Shown: positions 1 through 6,641, numbered from the stretch's first letter. The stretch is 18,429 nt of DNA from CAXSEA01 sp964235675 (GCA_964235675.1 CAXSEA010000053.1:1-18429), one strand, 5' to 3'. Numbers and translations are program-made. The notes: generated by a model from the sequence alone, not told the origin.

Positions 1-34
1 GCAGCTTCATTGAGCTTGTCAGACAGGAGTTCCA

Positions 35-95
35 GACCTCCCCCAGCCCCTCCATTTCTATGGAGGGGAGTTCAGATGACTTTTTCTCAACCCTC
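35..95 (-). repeat. Dispersed intergenic repeat, copy A
   Basis: This copy carries a perfect 9-bp inverted repeat, CCCCTCCAT/ATGGAGGGG (47-55 and 60-68), with a 4-nt loop. On one side it is flanked by GACCTCCCCCAG (35-46) and on the other by GACTTTTTCTCAACCC (78-93). The same three blocks recur at 6414-6473 and 6503-6577 with a variable middle. The TCAACCC end faces the DUF1232 gene starting at 170. There is no T-run typical of a terminator. A small mobile or 5'-regulatory repeat is likely; its function is unknown. Confidence 0.6.
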
Positions 96-169
96 TCTCT
101 GCGTGGCCGAACTTTCATTTGACTGAGTGCGAATTTTGTTTGGGGCGATTCCGGGGTAGATTAGCAGGC

Positions 170-511
170 ATGAGTACGATCCAACGAGTGATTAGAATCG
201 CGAACATGGTGCGGCGTGGGGGCGGAGTGAATGCCGTGGCGAGGCTGGCGTCGAGCGCTCCCAGGTATCTGGCGCTTTACCGGCGTCTCTTGACCGACGC
301 GCGGGTGCCGACTTATGCCAAGGCCGCGCTGTTGGGTGCGGCGGGGTTCGCGGTCAGCCCCCTGAACATCCCCAACTACATCCCGGTGCTGGGCGCGCTT
401 GACGATCTCGCGATTATCGGCCTGGCGAACGGCTTCTTTCTGAAGCAGATTCCCGCCGCCGTTTTGGCCGAGCACCGGGCAGCGGTGGGGTTGACAGAAA
501 ACGATTTATAG
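170..511 (+). CDS. DUF1232 (YkvA-like) small membrane protein
   Basis: A 113-residue protein of unknown function. Residues 38-83 match the DUF1232 pattern: a charged lead-in (RLLTDARVPTYAKAAL), a hydrophobic stretch, then SPLNIPNYIPVLGALDD. The family consensus around this point is close to sP-D-liPd-iPvlG-lDD. Here the first two acidic positions are Asn (N66 and N69), while the final DD (79-80) is kept. Family members are usually small membrane-associated proteins with one or two helices. I chose the ATG at 170 because the domain begins well downstream and a purine-rich GGGGTAGA lies about 9 nt upstream. A TTG at 119 would add 17 unrelated residues. It stands alone, followed by degraded minus-strand genes. 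Confidence 0.75.
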   Translation: MSTIQRVIRIANMVRRGGGVNAVARLASSAPRYLALYRRLLTDARVPTYAKAALLGAAGFAVSPLNIPNYIPVLGALDDLAIIGLANGFFLKQIPAAVLAEHRAAVGLTENDL

Positions 512-552
512 CAGCGCGGTCTTACTATTTGCCGCGTTGCCGATTATTTGCG

Positions 553-807
553 TCAGGTCGCAAGCGGCCTTACTCCGATAACGTCGCGCCGCGGTGGAGA
601 GCCGAACATGCGGGAATACTCTCGGCTAAACTGCGATGGGCTTTCGTAGCCGACTTGAAGGGCAGCGGTTTCCACGTTCGCCGCGTCCGCTACCATCAAG
701 CGGCGCGCTTCGAGCAGGCGCAACTGCTGGCGACGCGCGGCGGACGGCCTCGCTTCTCTCAGCCTATCGGAACTTCCGAGCGTCCTTGCCGGAGGCTCGG
801 CTAATGC
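553..807 (-). pseudogene. AraC-family regulator remnant (C-terminal HTH half)
   Basis: Minus-strand reading from about 807 down to a TGA at 553-555 gives a recognisable AraC/XylS C-terminal region. It begins near LAEPPARTLGSSDRLREA (degenerate first helix-turn-helix), continues with QQLRLLEARRLM, and then has the second HTH, AALQVGYESPSQFSREYSRMFG followed by SPPRRD, as two adjoining segments. There is no usable start codon, an in-frame TGA lies just upstream at 832-834, a few residues are missing before QQLRLLE, and the N-terminal domain is absent. It is therefore a truncated, presumably non-functional remnant. It overlaps the end of the SDR remnant, as if an SDR gene and an AraC gene had once been neighbours. 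That it is AraC-type is quite clear; that it is dead is inferred from truncation. Confidence 0.7.
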
Positions 808-1000
808 GATGCGGCGGCGGTTTGCTTCTGCTCATTCTGCGCCGCGTCCGAGACGCATTCCCATGCTTTCCAGGATGCGAGGCGCTCCGCGTAGGCGGCG
901 CGCGCCATCGGCAGACCTGTGCTGCCGCAGATAAATCGCAGGGTTACTCGTCCGCGTCCACGATTCTGAGGAGTGCCTTTGAAGTTGCCAGGAGATCGCC
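801..1000 (-). pseudogene. SDR remnant, C-terminal fragment duplicated from the neighbouring SDR
   Basis: The translation contains RFICGSTGLPMARAAYAERL followed by ASWKAWECVSDAAQ. This closely parallels the C-terminus of the intact SDR at 1852-2670, which has RFIFGSTGLPMVRAAYADRL followed by ATWEAWESVSDAAQG. Nucleotide similarity starts near 838 and extends to about 986. Near 941-949 one base is missing relative to the intact gene (the AAATCGCAG...CTCG interval is one nt shorter), so the upstream part, LATSKALLRIVDADE, is in another frame. The Rossmann fold and catalytic residues are absent. This looks like a decayed duplicate rather than a gene. Confidence 0.75.
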
Positions 1001-1021
1001 GCATTGGTAGCCCAAAATTAA

Positions 1022-1780
1022 TCACCATGGAATCGTTTCGTTTTCCCAGCGTGTGAACGTCCCTGTCGGACCATCCGGGCCAAGCAAGGCAGCGCGCACC
1101 ACCTCACGCGCGCCCTCCTCAACGGTTCCCGTACCAGCATAGTGATTGAGGTTGGTCTTGATAAAGCCCGGAGAGACGGCGTTCACTTTTATCCCAGTCT
1201 CCTCCAGCTCAATGGCCATAGCGAGCGTGATTGCGTTGAGAGCCGTCTTGGACGCAGCGTAAGTGGGGCCGAATATCGAGCGCATTGAGTTCGCAGGGTC
1301 TGAATTACTTGCCAATGACCCAGCGCCGCTCGATACGTTGACGATGCGGCCGCTCGGTGATTCGCGCAGGAGCGGCAGCATCGCCTGGTAAACGGCGAGA
1401 ACGCCGAACACGTTCGTTTCCCACACCGCGCGCATCTCATCGAGAGAAACGATGCTTGGGCGGATTGTTTTTGCGTATTCCTCGACGGATTGGTCGGGCA
1501 GCTTGCTCGTGTTCGAGATTGCCGCGTTTTGCACTAGCACGTCGAGGCGGCCAAGCTCGCTGCGAACGCGCTCCGCCGCCGCAGAGATCGAGGCATGATC
1601 CGTCACGTCGATATGGAGGGCGATGGCGCCTGGTCCAATCTGTTTAGCCGCTACCTTGCCACGCTCGAAGTCGCGTGACCCGACCAGCACGGTGTGACCA
1701 TTTGCCACCAGTTCCTTCGCGACTTGAAGGCCGATTCCTTGGTTGGCTCCCGTCACCAGGGCGATGCGCTGACCGTTCAT
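1022..1780 (-). CDS. Short-chain dehydrogenase/reductase (SDR), carbonyl-reductase-like
   Basis: A 252-residue classical SDR, predicted to be a cytoplasmic NAD(P)H-dependent oxidoreductase. The cofactor motif is TGANQGIG (10-17). The usual NNAG is QNAA (84-87). The catalytic set is N123, the serine pair S150/S151 and Y174-A-A-S-K178. The insertion between the N and S motifs and the sequence SIFGPTYAASK resemble carbonyl-reductase-type SDRs. The substrate cannot be predicted. The start at 1780 is set by AGAGGAG about 6 nt upstream on the minus strand; extending to 1837 adds 19 residues with no domain. It lies 71 nt downstream of the SDR that ends at 1852, on the same strand, so the two are probably co-transcribed. 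A GATGTTT/AAACATC inverted repeat (1802-1808, 1832-1838) sits in the gap. Confidence 0.9.
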   Translation of the reverse strand: MNGQRIALVTGANQGIGLQVAKELVANGHTVLVGSRDFERGKVAAKQIGPGAIALHIDVTDHASISAAAERVRSELGRLDVLVQNAAISNTSKLPDQSVEEYAKTIRPSIVSLDEMRAVWETNVFGVLAVYQAMLPLLRESPSGRIVNVSSGAGSLASNSDPANSMRSIFGPTYAASKTALNAITLAMAIELEETGIKVNAVSPGFIKTNLNHYAGTGTVEEGAREVVRAALLGPDGPTGTFTRWENETIPW

Positions 1781-1851
1781 GGAAATCTCCTCTTTGGTAT
1801 TGATGTTTGAAGGCCGCTGATCGCGCCGCTTAAACATCCGAGATAAATTGT

Positions 1852-2670
1852 CTAGCCTTGCGCCGCGTCCGAGACGGATTCCCAGGCTTCCCAGGTGGCG
1901 AGGCGGTCGGCGTACGCGGCGCGCACCATGGGTAGGCCTGTGCTGCCGAAAATAAATCGCAGCGGCGGCTCGTCCGCGTCGACGATCTTGAGGAGGGCTT
2001 CCGCCGTCGCTTGCGGATTGCCGCGCGCCGCGCTCGAAAGGTTGCCGAAAAACTGCTGCCGAAGATCGTTATAGGCCTCTACGCTCGGCGAATCGCCCCG
2101 TGTCGAGGGGCTGCCGAACTCTGTGGCGTAGGCACCGGGCTCGAGCAGAGTGACTTTGATGCCGAAGCCTTTGACTTCCCGCGCCAGACTTTCGTGGAGC
2201 GCTTCCACGGCGAATTTAGTGGCGCAATAGGTGCCGATAAACGGAAACGTCACCAATCCGACTGTGCTGGAGACGCCGATAATATGGCCGCTGCCCTGCT
2301 TGCGCAGCAAAGGCAAGGCGGCTTGGATGACGCGCAGCGTGCCGAAGTAGTTGGTGTCGAATACGGCGCGGACATCGGCCTCGCGGACTTCCTCGACCGT
2401 GCCCACCAAAGGGTAGCCGGCGTTGTTGAGGATAACATCGAGCCTGCCGAAATGCTCGTGCGCCTGTTGGACAGCCTGATGCGCCTGATCGGTGTTGGTG
2501 ACGTCGAGGGTCAAGGGAAGGACAAAGTCGCCGTAGCGCTCCTTGAGCTCGGTTAAGTCGGCCACGTTGCGGGCGGTTGCGGCGACCTTATCGCCGCGCT
2601 TCAGGGCGGCTTCGGCCCAGATGCGGCCTAGCCCTCGGGACGCGCCGGTAATAAACCAGATCTTTTCCAT
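1852..2670 (-). CDS. Short-chain dehydrogenase/reductase (classical SDR)
   Basis: A 272-residue classical SDR. TGASRGLG (8-15) binds the dinucleotide, NNAG is at 82-85, the catalytic residues are N107, S134/S135 and Y148-C-A-T-K152, and EPGAYATEF follows strand 6. The C-terminal extension containing GSTGLPM is typical of SDRs often annotated as oxidoreductases of unknown substrate. The ATG at 2670 is chosen because the Rossmann strand starts immediately (MEKIWFITGAS) and TAGGAA lies upstream; the extension to 2757 runs through the operator region. It is divergent from the TetR gene at 2778 and shares a 107-bp gap holding a 14-bp inverted repeat, so repression by that TetR is likely. Its C-terminus has a decayed copy at 801-1000. 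Confidence 0.92.
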   Translation of the reverse strand: MEKIWFITGASRGLGRIWAEAALKRGDKVAATARNVADLTELKERYGDFVLPLTLDVTNTDQAHQAVQQAHEHFGRLDVILNNAGYPLVGTVEEVREADVRAVFDTNYFGTLRVIQAALPLLRKQGSGHIIGVSSTVGLVTFPFIGTYCATKFAVEALHESLAREVKGFGIKVTLLEPGAYATEFGSPSTRGDSPSVEAYNDLRQQFFGNLSSAARGNPQATAEALLKIVDADEPPLRFIFGSTGLPMVRAAYADRLATWEAWESVSDAAQG

Positions 2671-2713
2671 GTCAATATTCCTAGCTGTGGTAGTATTGAG
2701 TGCACTCGAAACT

Positions 2714-2742
2714 AGTATACACGATAATCTAAACAATGTATA
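2714..2742 (-). promoter_or_regulatory. Putative promoter of the SDR operon
   Basis: On the minus strand there is a -35-like TATACA (2742-2737, 4 of 6 consensus bases), a 17-nt spacer and a -10-like TATACT (2719-2714). It overlaps the left arm of the 14-bp inverted repeat, as expected for a repressible promoter. This is a motif-level prediction only. Confidence 0.4.
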
Positions 2743-2767
2743 GATAGTTCTGAACATTGTTTAGATT
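2726..2767. promoter_or_regulatory. Operator-like perfect 14-bp inverted repeat
   Basis: AATCTAAACAATGT (2726-2739) and its exact reverse complement ACATTGTTTAGATT (2754-2767) are separated by 14 nt, in the divergent gap between the SDR start (2670) and the TetR start (2778). The right arm ends only 10 nt before the tetR ATG, and the left arm overlaps the predicted SDR promoter. The position fits autorepression plus control of the SDR operon. The arms are 28 bp apart centre to centre, longer than a usual single TetR site, so two dimers or a looped complex are possible. Confidence 0.65.
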
Positions 2768-2777
2768 GATTTGATCC

Positions 2778-3398
2778 ATGCCTGAAAAACGATCGACCTA
2801 TCATCACGGCGATTTGCGCGCGGCGCTAATCCGGGCGGCCGACGAGATTATCGCCGAGGGGGGGATCGAAGCCTTCTCGCTGCGCGCGGCCGCTCTGCGT
2901 GCGGGGGTTTCTCCGGGCGCTCCGGCGCACCATTTCGGGAGCGCGAAAGGGCTGCTGACGGAAGTAGCCCTCCTGGCCTTTGAGAGGATAGGGCAATATA
3001 TCGAGGCCGCCGGGCGCTCGGACGATGTCGCGGCGGATGTCCGCGCGCTGAGCCTTGCGTTTGTCACTTTTGCCGTGGATAATCCCGGTCATTTCCGTTT
3101 GATGTTTCGGAACGATCTTGTGAACCGGGCTGATCCCCGCTATTCCGAGATCAGCCTCAAGCCGGGAATGCGGCTCGGCCTTGCGGCAACTGCCTACCAC
3201 GGCAAACTCGATGTGGACATGGATCGGTTCGAGGACGCCGCCGATATTTTCTGCGGCATGTCGACGCTGCACGGGCTGGCTCATCTGGTGCTGGAAGAGA
3301 AAGCGACCGCTTTCTTCGGCAGCGCGAGCGCCCGAGAGTTCGTGAAGAAGGAATTGCCCAGGGTGCTGGAGCGGATGTATCCACAGAAAACGGGATGA
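2778..3398 (+). CDS. TetR/AcrR-family regulator with WHG-type C-terminal domain
   Basis: A 206-residue one-component repressor. The N-terminal signature YHHGDLR (8-14) followed by the HTH (about 33-52, FSLRAAALRAGVSPGAPAHHF) is typical of the TetR subgroup with a WHG (TetR_C_33-type) ligand domain. The residues FVDNPGHFRLMF-like (about 98-110) and the Trp/His/Gly-style helix pattern FCGMSTLHGLAHL lie in the C-terminal half. It is predicted to bind the inverted repeat just upstream and to control the divergent SDR genes; the ligand is unknown. The ATG lies directly after the operator with no good Shine-Dalgarno, so a short leader is expected. Its stop codon lies inside a hairpin (3391-3431). 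Confidence 0.92.
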   Translation: MPEKRSTYHHGDLRAALIRAADEIIAEGGIEAFSLRAAALRAGVSPGAPAHHFGSAKGLLTEVALLAFERIGQYIEAAGRSDDVAADVRALSLAFVTFAVDNPGHFRLMFRNDLVNRADPRYSEISLKPGMRLGLAATAYHGKLDVDMDRFEDAADIFCGMSTLHGLAHLVLEEKATAFFGSASAREFVKKELPRVLERMYPQKTG

Positions 3399-3431
3399 TG
3401 AGGTTCAGCGACGAGCAACTTCATCATCCCG
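3391..3431. terminator. Terminator-like hairpin between convergent genes
   Basis: A 15-bp stem with one G-T wobble (3391-3405 with 3417-3431; core CGGGATGATGA/TCATCATCCCG) and an 11-nt loop. It overlaps the TetR stop codon and precedes the end of the convergent gene at 3487. There is no T-run on either strand, so it is not a canonical intrinsic terminator. It may act as a bidirectional transcription block or an mRNA 3'-end stabiliser. Confidence 0.45.
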
Positions 3432-3486
3432 TACCAAAATATCCAGCCTTTGGCTGAGGCGTCAAATCAATTCCGTTGACCGGCTT

Positions 3487-4380
3487 TTAATCTTCGAAGT
3501 AGCGCATTGCTTCGAGATCGGCGATGAGGCCAGGGCCGTTCGGGTGCCAGCCGAGGCGCTCCCGCGTGAGAGTGCTGGAAGCGGGGAGATCGAAGGCGGC
3601 GAACGCGCCGAGCCAGCCGAAGTGAGACATCGCTTCGCCCGGCGAGAGGCTGACCACGGGTATCTTCAAGCCCTGGCCGATCACCGCGGCGATCTCGCGG
3701 ACAGGAATGCCTTCCTCGGCGACTGCGTGGTACCGGCTACCCGCCTCGCGCTTTTCGAGAGCCAGCCTGTAGAGACGGGCGACGTCGAGGACGTGCGCCG
3801 CCGGCCAGCGGTTGAGTCCTTCGCCGATATATGCCGAGACGCCCTTCTGCTGGGCTACTTCGATCGCGGGGCTGATGAGGCCTTGCTTGACCGGATCGTG
3901 AACCTGGGGCAGGCGCACGACCGAAACGTTGACGCCGCGCTCCAGGAGCGCGTTGCCGGCTTCTTCCGAGGCTTTGCGGGGGGTGGGGTTGCCCGCGTCG
4001 AAGTAATCCTCGGTGGCGGGCTGGCCGGGGGCGGCGCTGCCCATTCCGGTGCCGGAGGTGATCAGAAACGGGCGGTCCGAGCCGGCCAGGACGCCGCCGA
4101 TTGCCTCAATGACCTGCCGGTCCAACTCGCAGTTGGCGACGAAGTTCTCGAAGTCATGCTTGAAAGCGCAGTGGATGACGCCGTCCGACTGCTCCGCTCC
4201 GCGGCGCAGGCTGTCCAGATCGTCTAAATTGCCGTGATGCGGCTCGGCTCCAGCGTCGATGAGAGACTGAGCGCCTGATTCCGAGCGGGTCAGCCCGAGC
4301 ACTTGATGGCCCGCGCCGATGAGTTCCGGAACGATTTTGGAGCCGATGAAGCCGTTGGCTCCGGTGAGAAAAACACGCAT
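3487..4380 (-). CDS. NAD(P)-binding epimerase/dehydratase-like protein (extended/atypical SDR)
   Basis: A 297-residue Rossmann-fold protein starting MRVFLTGANGFIGS, with the TGxxGxxG dinucleotide motif at 6-13. Further family-like elements are an acidic segment GNLDDLDSL (about 55-63), VIHCAFKHDF, LITSGTGMG and a C-terminal TRERLGWHP. No clear YxxxK catalytic pair is visible in the expected place, which places it among atypical SDRs (NAD-dependent epimerase/NmrA-like) of unknown substrate. The start at 4380 is favoured because the fold begins at once and GAAAGG lies upstream; an in-frame extension to 4497 would overlap the divergent promoter. It is divergently paired with the regulator at 4498, which probably controls it. 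Confidence 0.88.
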   Translation of the reverse strand: MRVFLTGANGFIGSKIVPELIGAGHQVLGLTRSESGAQSLIDAGAEPHHGNLDDLDSLRRGAEQSDGVIHCAFKHDFENFVANCELDRQVIEAIGGVLAGSDRPFLITSGTGMGSAAPGQPATEDYFDAGNPTPRKASEEAGNALLERGVNVSVVRLPQVHDPVKQGLISPAIEVAQQKGVSAYIGEGLNRWPAAHVLDVARLYRLALEKREAGSRYHAVAEEGIPVREIAAVIGQGLKIPVVSLSPGEAMSHFGWLGAFAAFDLPASSTLTRERLGWHPNGPGLIADLEAMRYFED

Positions 4381-4448
4381 GTGCGATAACCTTTCGATGA
4401 AGACAAGCTTCATGGGTTGAGAATAAAATAGATTATGCGGCCACGGGA

Positions 4449-4476
4449 TTGCAATGAAAAGACGTGGCGTTATACC
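4449..4476 (+). promoter_or_regulatory. Putative promoter of the XRE/MmyB-like regulator
   Basis: TTGCAA (4449-4454), a 16-nt spacer and TATACC (4471-4476) would start transcription near 4483. This favours the ATG at 4498 over the in-frame ATG at 4435. The spacing is plausible and the match moderate. Confidence 0.4.
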
Positions 4477-4497
4477 GGTATGGGAACTGATAGGCAA

Positions 4498-5325
4498 ATG
4501 ACAATTCTGGAAGACAACGCGCTCGGAGATTATCTGAAGAACCGCCGCGCCAAGCTCGATCCAAGAGCGTTCGGTATTTCGTCTACGCGCAGGCGCACTC
4601 CGGGGCTGCGGCGCGAGGAGGTGGCCCAGCGCGCCAATGTCAGCGCGACCTGGTATACCTGGCTGGAGCAGGGCCGGGGCGGGACGCCGTCGGTGGATGT
4701 TTTGGATGGGATCGCGAGCGCCCTCGCTCTAACGACGGCGGAGCGCGAGCATCTCTTTCTGCTGGCGCAGCACCGATTGCCCGAAGTCCGCTACCAGGCT
4801 CCCGAGCCAGTGACGCCACAGTTGCAGCGGGTACTCGACGCGCTGCCGCTCAGTCCGGCGATGGTAAAAACGACCGCGTGGGATGTGGTCGCTTGGAATA
4901 AAGCGGCGGCGGTTGTGTTCACCGACTATGGGGCGCTCGCGCCGGAGCAGCGCAACATCCTGCGCAACTTTTTCTGCAACCCGGAAATCCGGGCGAGAGC
5001 CGCGGATTGGGAGGACTATGCCCGCTTTGTCGTGGCGGCGTTCCGCTCGGAGGCTGTCCGCACGGGAGCCTCCGAGAGCGTGGCGGCGCTGGTGGACGAG
5101 ATGATTGAAACGAGCCCGGAGTTCGCGTTGATCTGGCGCGACCATGACGTCCGCACCCACGGCGAGGGCTGCAAGCAGTTCGTCCATCCGACTGCGGGAC
5201 ACCTGACGCTGGAGTATTCGTCCTTCGCGGTCGAGGGGCGGCCCGATCTCAGCCTGATTATCTATACTCCGGCGACGCCGACAGACGTGGAGCGGGTGAG
5301 ATCACTGGTTGAGGGCACAGTTTAA
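4498..5325 (+). CDS. Helix-turn-helix regulator with MmyB-like ligand-binding domain
   Basis: A 275-residue protein. Residues about 8-90 form an XRE-type HTH: LGDYLKNRRAKLDP, RRTPGLRREEVAQRANVS, TWYTWLEQGR, then a helix ending AEREHLFLLA. The phrase TPGLRREEVA followed by WYTWLEQGR is the hallmark of the MmyB-like regulator family. Residues about 105-270 form the MmyB-type ligand domain (MVKTTAWDVVAWNKAAAVVF, NILRNFF, ADWEDYARFVVAAFR, LTLEYSSFAVEGRPDLSLIIYTP, given here as separate motifs). The MmyB domain is thought to bind a small hydrophobic ligand. Such regulators typically sit divergent to a dehydrogenase and control it, exactly the layout here with the gene ending at 3487. The ATG at 4498 has a weak AGG upstream; starts at 4435 or 4480 are possible but less likely. 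Confidence 0.92.
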   Translation: MTILEDNALGDYLKNRRAKLDPRAFGISSTRRRTPGLRREEVAQRANVSATWYTWLEQGRGGTPSVDVLDGIASALALTTAEREHLFLLAQHRLPEVRYQAPEPVTPQLQRVLDALPLSPAMVKTTAWDVVAWNKAAAVVFTDYGALAPEQRNILRNFFCNPEIRARAADWEDYARFVVAAFRSEAVRTGASESVAALVDEMIETSPEFALIWRDHDVRTHGEGCKQFVHPTAGHLTLEYSSFAVEGRPDLSLIIYTPATPTDVERVRSLVEGTV

Positions 5326-5351
5326 AAAATCTTGATGTATGGGCGCGTTAG

Positions 5352-5380
5352 GCTCCCCCTCCTTGTCCAAGGAGGGGAGC
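5352..5380. repeat. GC-rich hairpin, related to the dispersed repeat (copy B, core only)
   Basis: Twelve-base arms, GCTCCCC(C)TCCTT and AAGGAGGGGAGC, with one bulged C and a GTCC loop. It lies between the convergent regulator (ends 5325) and dehydrogenase (ends 5390). It shares the CCCCTCCTT...AAGGAGGGG core of the repeat family but lacks the conserved GACTTYTTYTCAACCC flank. It may double as a bidirectional terminator, although no T-run follows. Confidence 0.5.
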
Positions 5381-5389
5381 TTGAGAGGT

Positions 5390-6388
5390 TTAGCTTTTCG
5401 CGGCGGGTTCAGGGAGGAGCACGAGCTTGCCGTGGGGACGTCCGCTTTGGCTGAGGGCGAGCGCGTCGCGCCATTCGTGTAAGGCGAAGGTTCGCGCTAC
5501 CGGCACCGTGAAGCGGCCGGAGGCGGCCAACTGGGCGTACTCGCCGAGAATGTCGTAGCGTAGGCCGACGTTGTCCATGGTGGCGTTGTCGTCGAGGCCG
5601 CTGCGGACGCTCAGCGCTTTGGCCTCGGCGAAGTCGGTGATGGTGAGAACGCGGCGGGGATCGCCGCCGGCGATTTTGATTAAGTCGGGCAGCACGCCGC
5701 TGGGAGGGGCGCAGTCCAGAATTAGGTCGGGAGCGCCGCCGGCGATTTCGCGAACCCTTTCGACCATGCCTTCGCCGTACGGAGTGACCGCCGCGCCGAA
5801 GCCGCGCAATCGGCCCGCGAACGTCTCGCCCGCCGTGGCAATCACGCGCGCGCCGCGTATCAGCGCCATCTGGACGGCGGCGAATCCGACCGTCGTGCCC
5901 GCGCCATGAATTAGGATTGTCTGGCCTTCGGCCAAGCCGATCTGGTTCAGGCTACGGTACGCCGTCTCCACCGCCATCGGCAAGGCGGCGGCCTCGATCA
6001 GGTCCAGCTCGGGCGGAACGCGCGCCCATTCATAGACAATCGCGTACTCCGAGGCTCCGGCGCTGGCGTGATCCTCGAAGTTGGCGGGGCCGAAAACTTG
6101 ATCACCGATGCCGACACCGGTCACGCCGCCTCCCACTGCATCGACCTGCCCGGAGACCTCCAGGCCGATCCCGCGAGGCAGGCTGCCCGCGAACAGACCC
6201 TGGCATAAGGCCCAGTCGGCGGGGTTGAGGCCGCACGCGTGCACGCGCACCCGGATACGGCCCGGCCCCGGCTCGGGGAGTGGCGCATCTTCCAGTCGAA
6301 GAACCTCCGCCGCCTCGCCGTAGCTGTGAAAGCGAAGGGTCTTCATGGTAGCATTCATGGGTGAACTCGTCATTTCAGGGGTGGTCAT
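5390..6388 (-). CDS. NADP-dependent oxidoreductase, medium-chain dehydrogenase superfamily (quinone-reductase type)
   Basis: A 332-residue MDR enzyme. The N-terminal GroES-like domain (about 16-130) contains LPEPGPGRIRVRVHACGLNPAD and GLEVSGQVDAVGGGVTGVGIGDQVFG as consecutive motifs. The Rossmann domain carries GAGTTVGFAAVQMA (162-175). The catalytic and structural zinc ligands of alcohol dehydrogenases are missing, so a zinc-independent quinone/zeta-crystallin-like reductase is most likely; the substrate is unknown. The start at 6388 is supported by GGAG seven nt upstream; the internal ATGs at residues 7, 11 and 15 lack a site. It is divergent from a TetR gene (6697) across a 308-nt gap with two repeat copies and a small palindrome, so TetR control is likely. 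Confidence 0.92.
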   Translation of the reverse strand: MTTPEMTSSPMNATMKTLRFHSYGEAAEVLRLEDAPLPEPGPGRIRVRVHACGLNPADWALCQGLFAGSLPRGIGLEVSGQVDAVGGGVTGVGIGDQVFGPANFEDHASAGASEYAIVYEWARVPPELDLIEAAALPMAVETAYRSLNQIGLAEGQTILIHGAGTTVGFAAVQMALIRGARVIATAGETFAGRLRGFGAAVTPYGEGMVERVREIAGGAPDLILDCAPPSGVLPDLIKIAGGDPRRVLTITDFAEAKALSVRSGLDDNATMDNVGLRYDILGEYAQLAASGRFTVPVARTFALHEWRDALALSQSGRPHGKLVLLPEPAAKS

Positions 6389-6413
6389 GGTGCGTCTCCA
6401 AATTGCTGAGTCT

Positions 6414-6473
6414 GAGGGGTTGAGAAGAAGTCTTGTTTCCTCTCCTCATTATCCTAGGGGGCTGGGAGAGGTC
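6414..6473 (+). repeat. Dispersed intergenic repeat, copy D
   Basis: Reading rightwards the copy has GAGGGGTTGAGAAGAAGTC (6414-6432), a variable middle with ATCCTAGGGGGC, and CTGGGAGAGGTC (6462-6473). Imperfect arms CCTCTCC/GGAGAGG (6439-6445, 6465-6471) can pair. Seen from the dehydrogenase (minus strand, ATG at 6388) the element ends in GACTTCTTCTCAACCC 25 nt or so before the start codon, so it probably lies in the promoter or 5' leader of that gene. Confidence 0.6.
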
Positions 6474-6502
6474 CGGTTGAGCGAGAAGGTTTGTGCTTGG
6501 CA

Positions 6503-6577
6503 GACCGCCCCTAACTCCTCCTAGGATAAGGAGGGGAACCAGAATCAATCCGTGGTTTTCGACTTCTTTTCAACCCT
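6503..6577 (-). repeat. Dispersed intergenic repeat, copy C (inverted relative to D)
   Basis: Reading along the plus strand it has GACCGCCCCTAACTCC (6503-6518), a pairing core CCTCCT/AGGAGG (6517-6522, 6529-6534) with AGGATA loop, a variable segment, and GACTTCTTTTCAACCC (6561-6576). The last block matches copies A and D. Copies C and D lie tail to tail about 30 nt apart in one divergent gap, each with its TCAACCC end facing the nearer gene. Confidence 0.6.
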
Positions 6578-6641
6578 TTAAGGTACGGCTTGCCCGATTG
6601 TCTTTTATTGAACGGCACGGCAAGCGAAGCTCTGTCGTTAT

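Noticed and set aside
529..1010. Plus-strand open frames at 529-804 and 636-1010
   Set aside because: They are antisense to the AraC and SDR remnants, whose minus-strand translation shows recognisable family sequence.
3544..4227. 227-codon plus-strand frame opposite the epimerase-like gene
   Set aside because: It lies antisense to a well-supported Rossmann protein, and its composition is typical of a shadow frame.
4435..4497. Upstream ATG for the MmyB-like regulator
   Set aside because: It lies upstream of the best -35/-10 pair (4449-4476), and the added residues have no family match.
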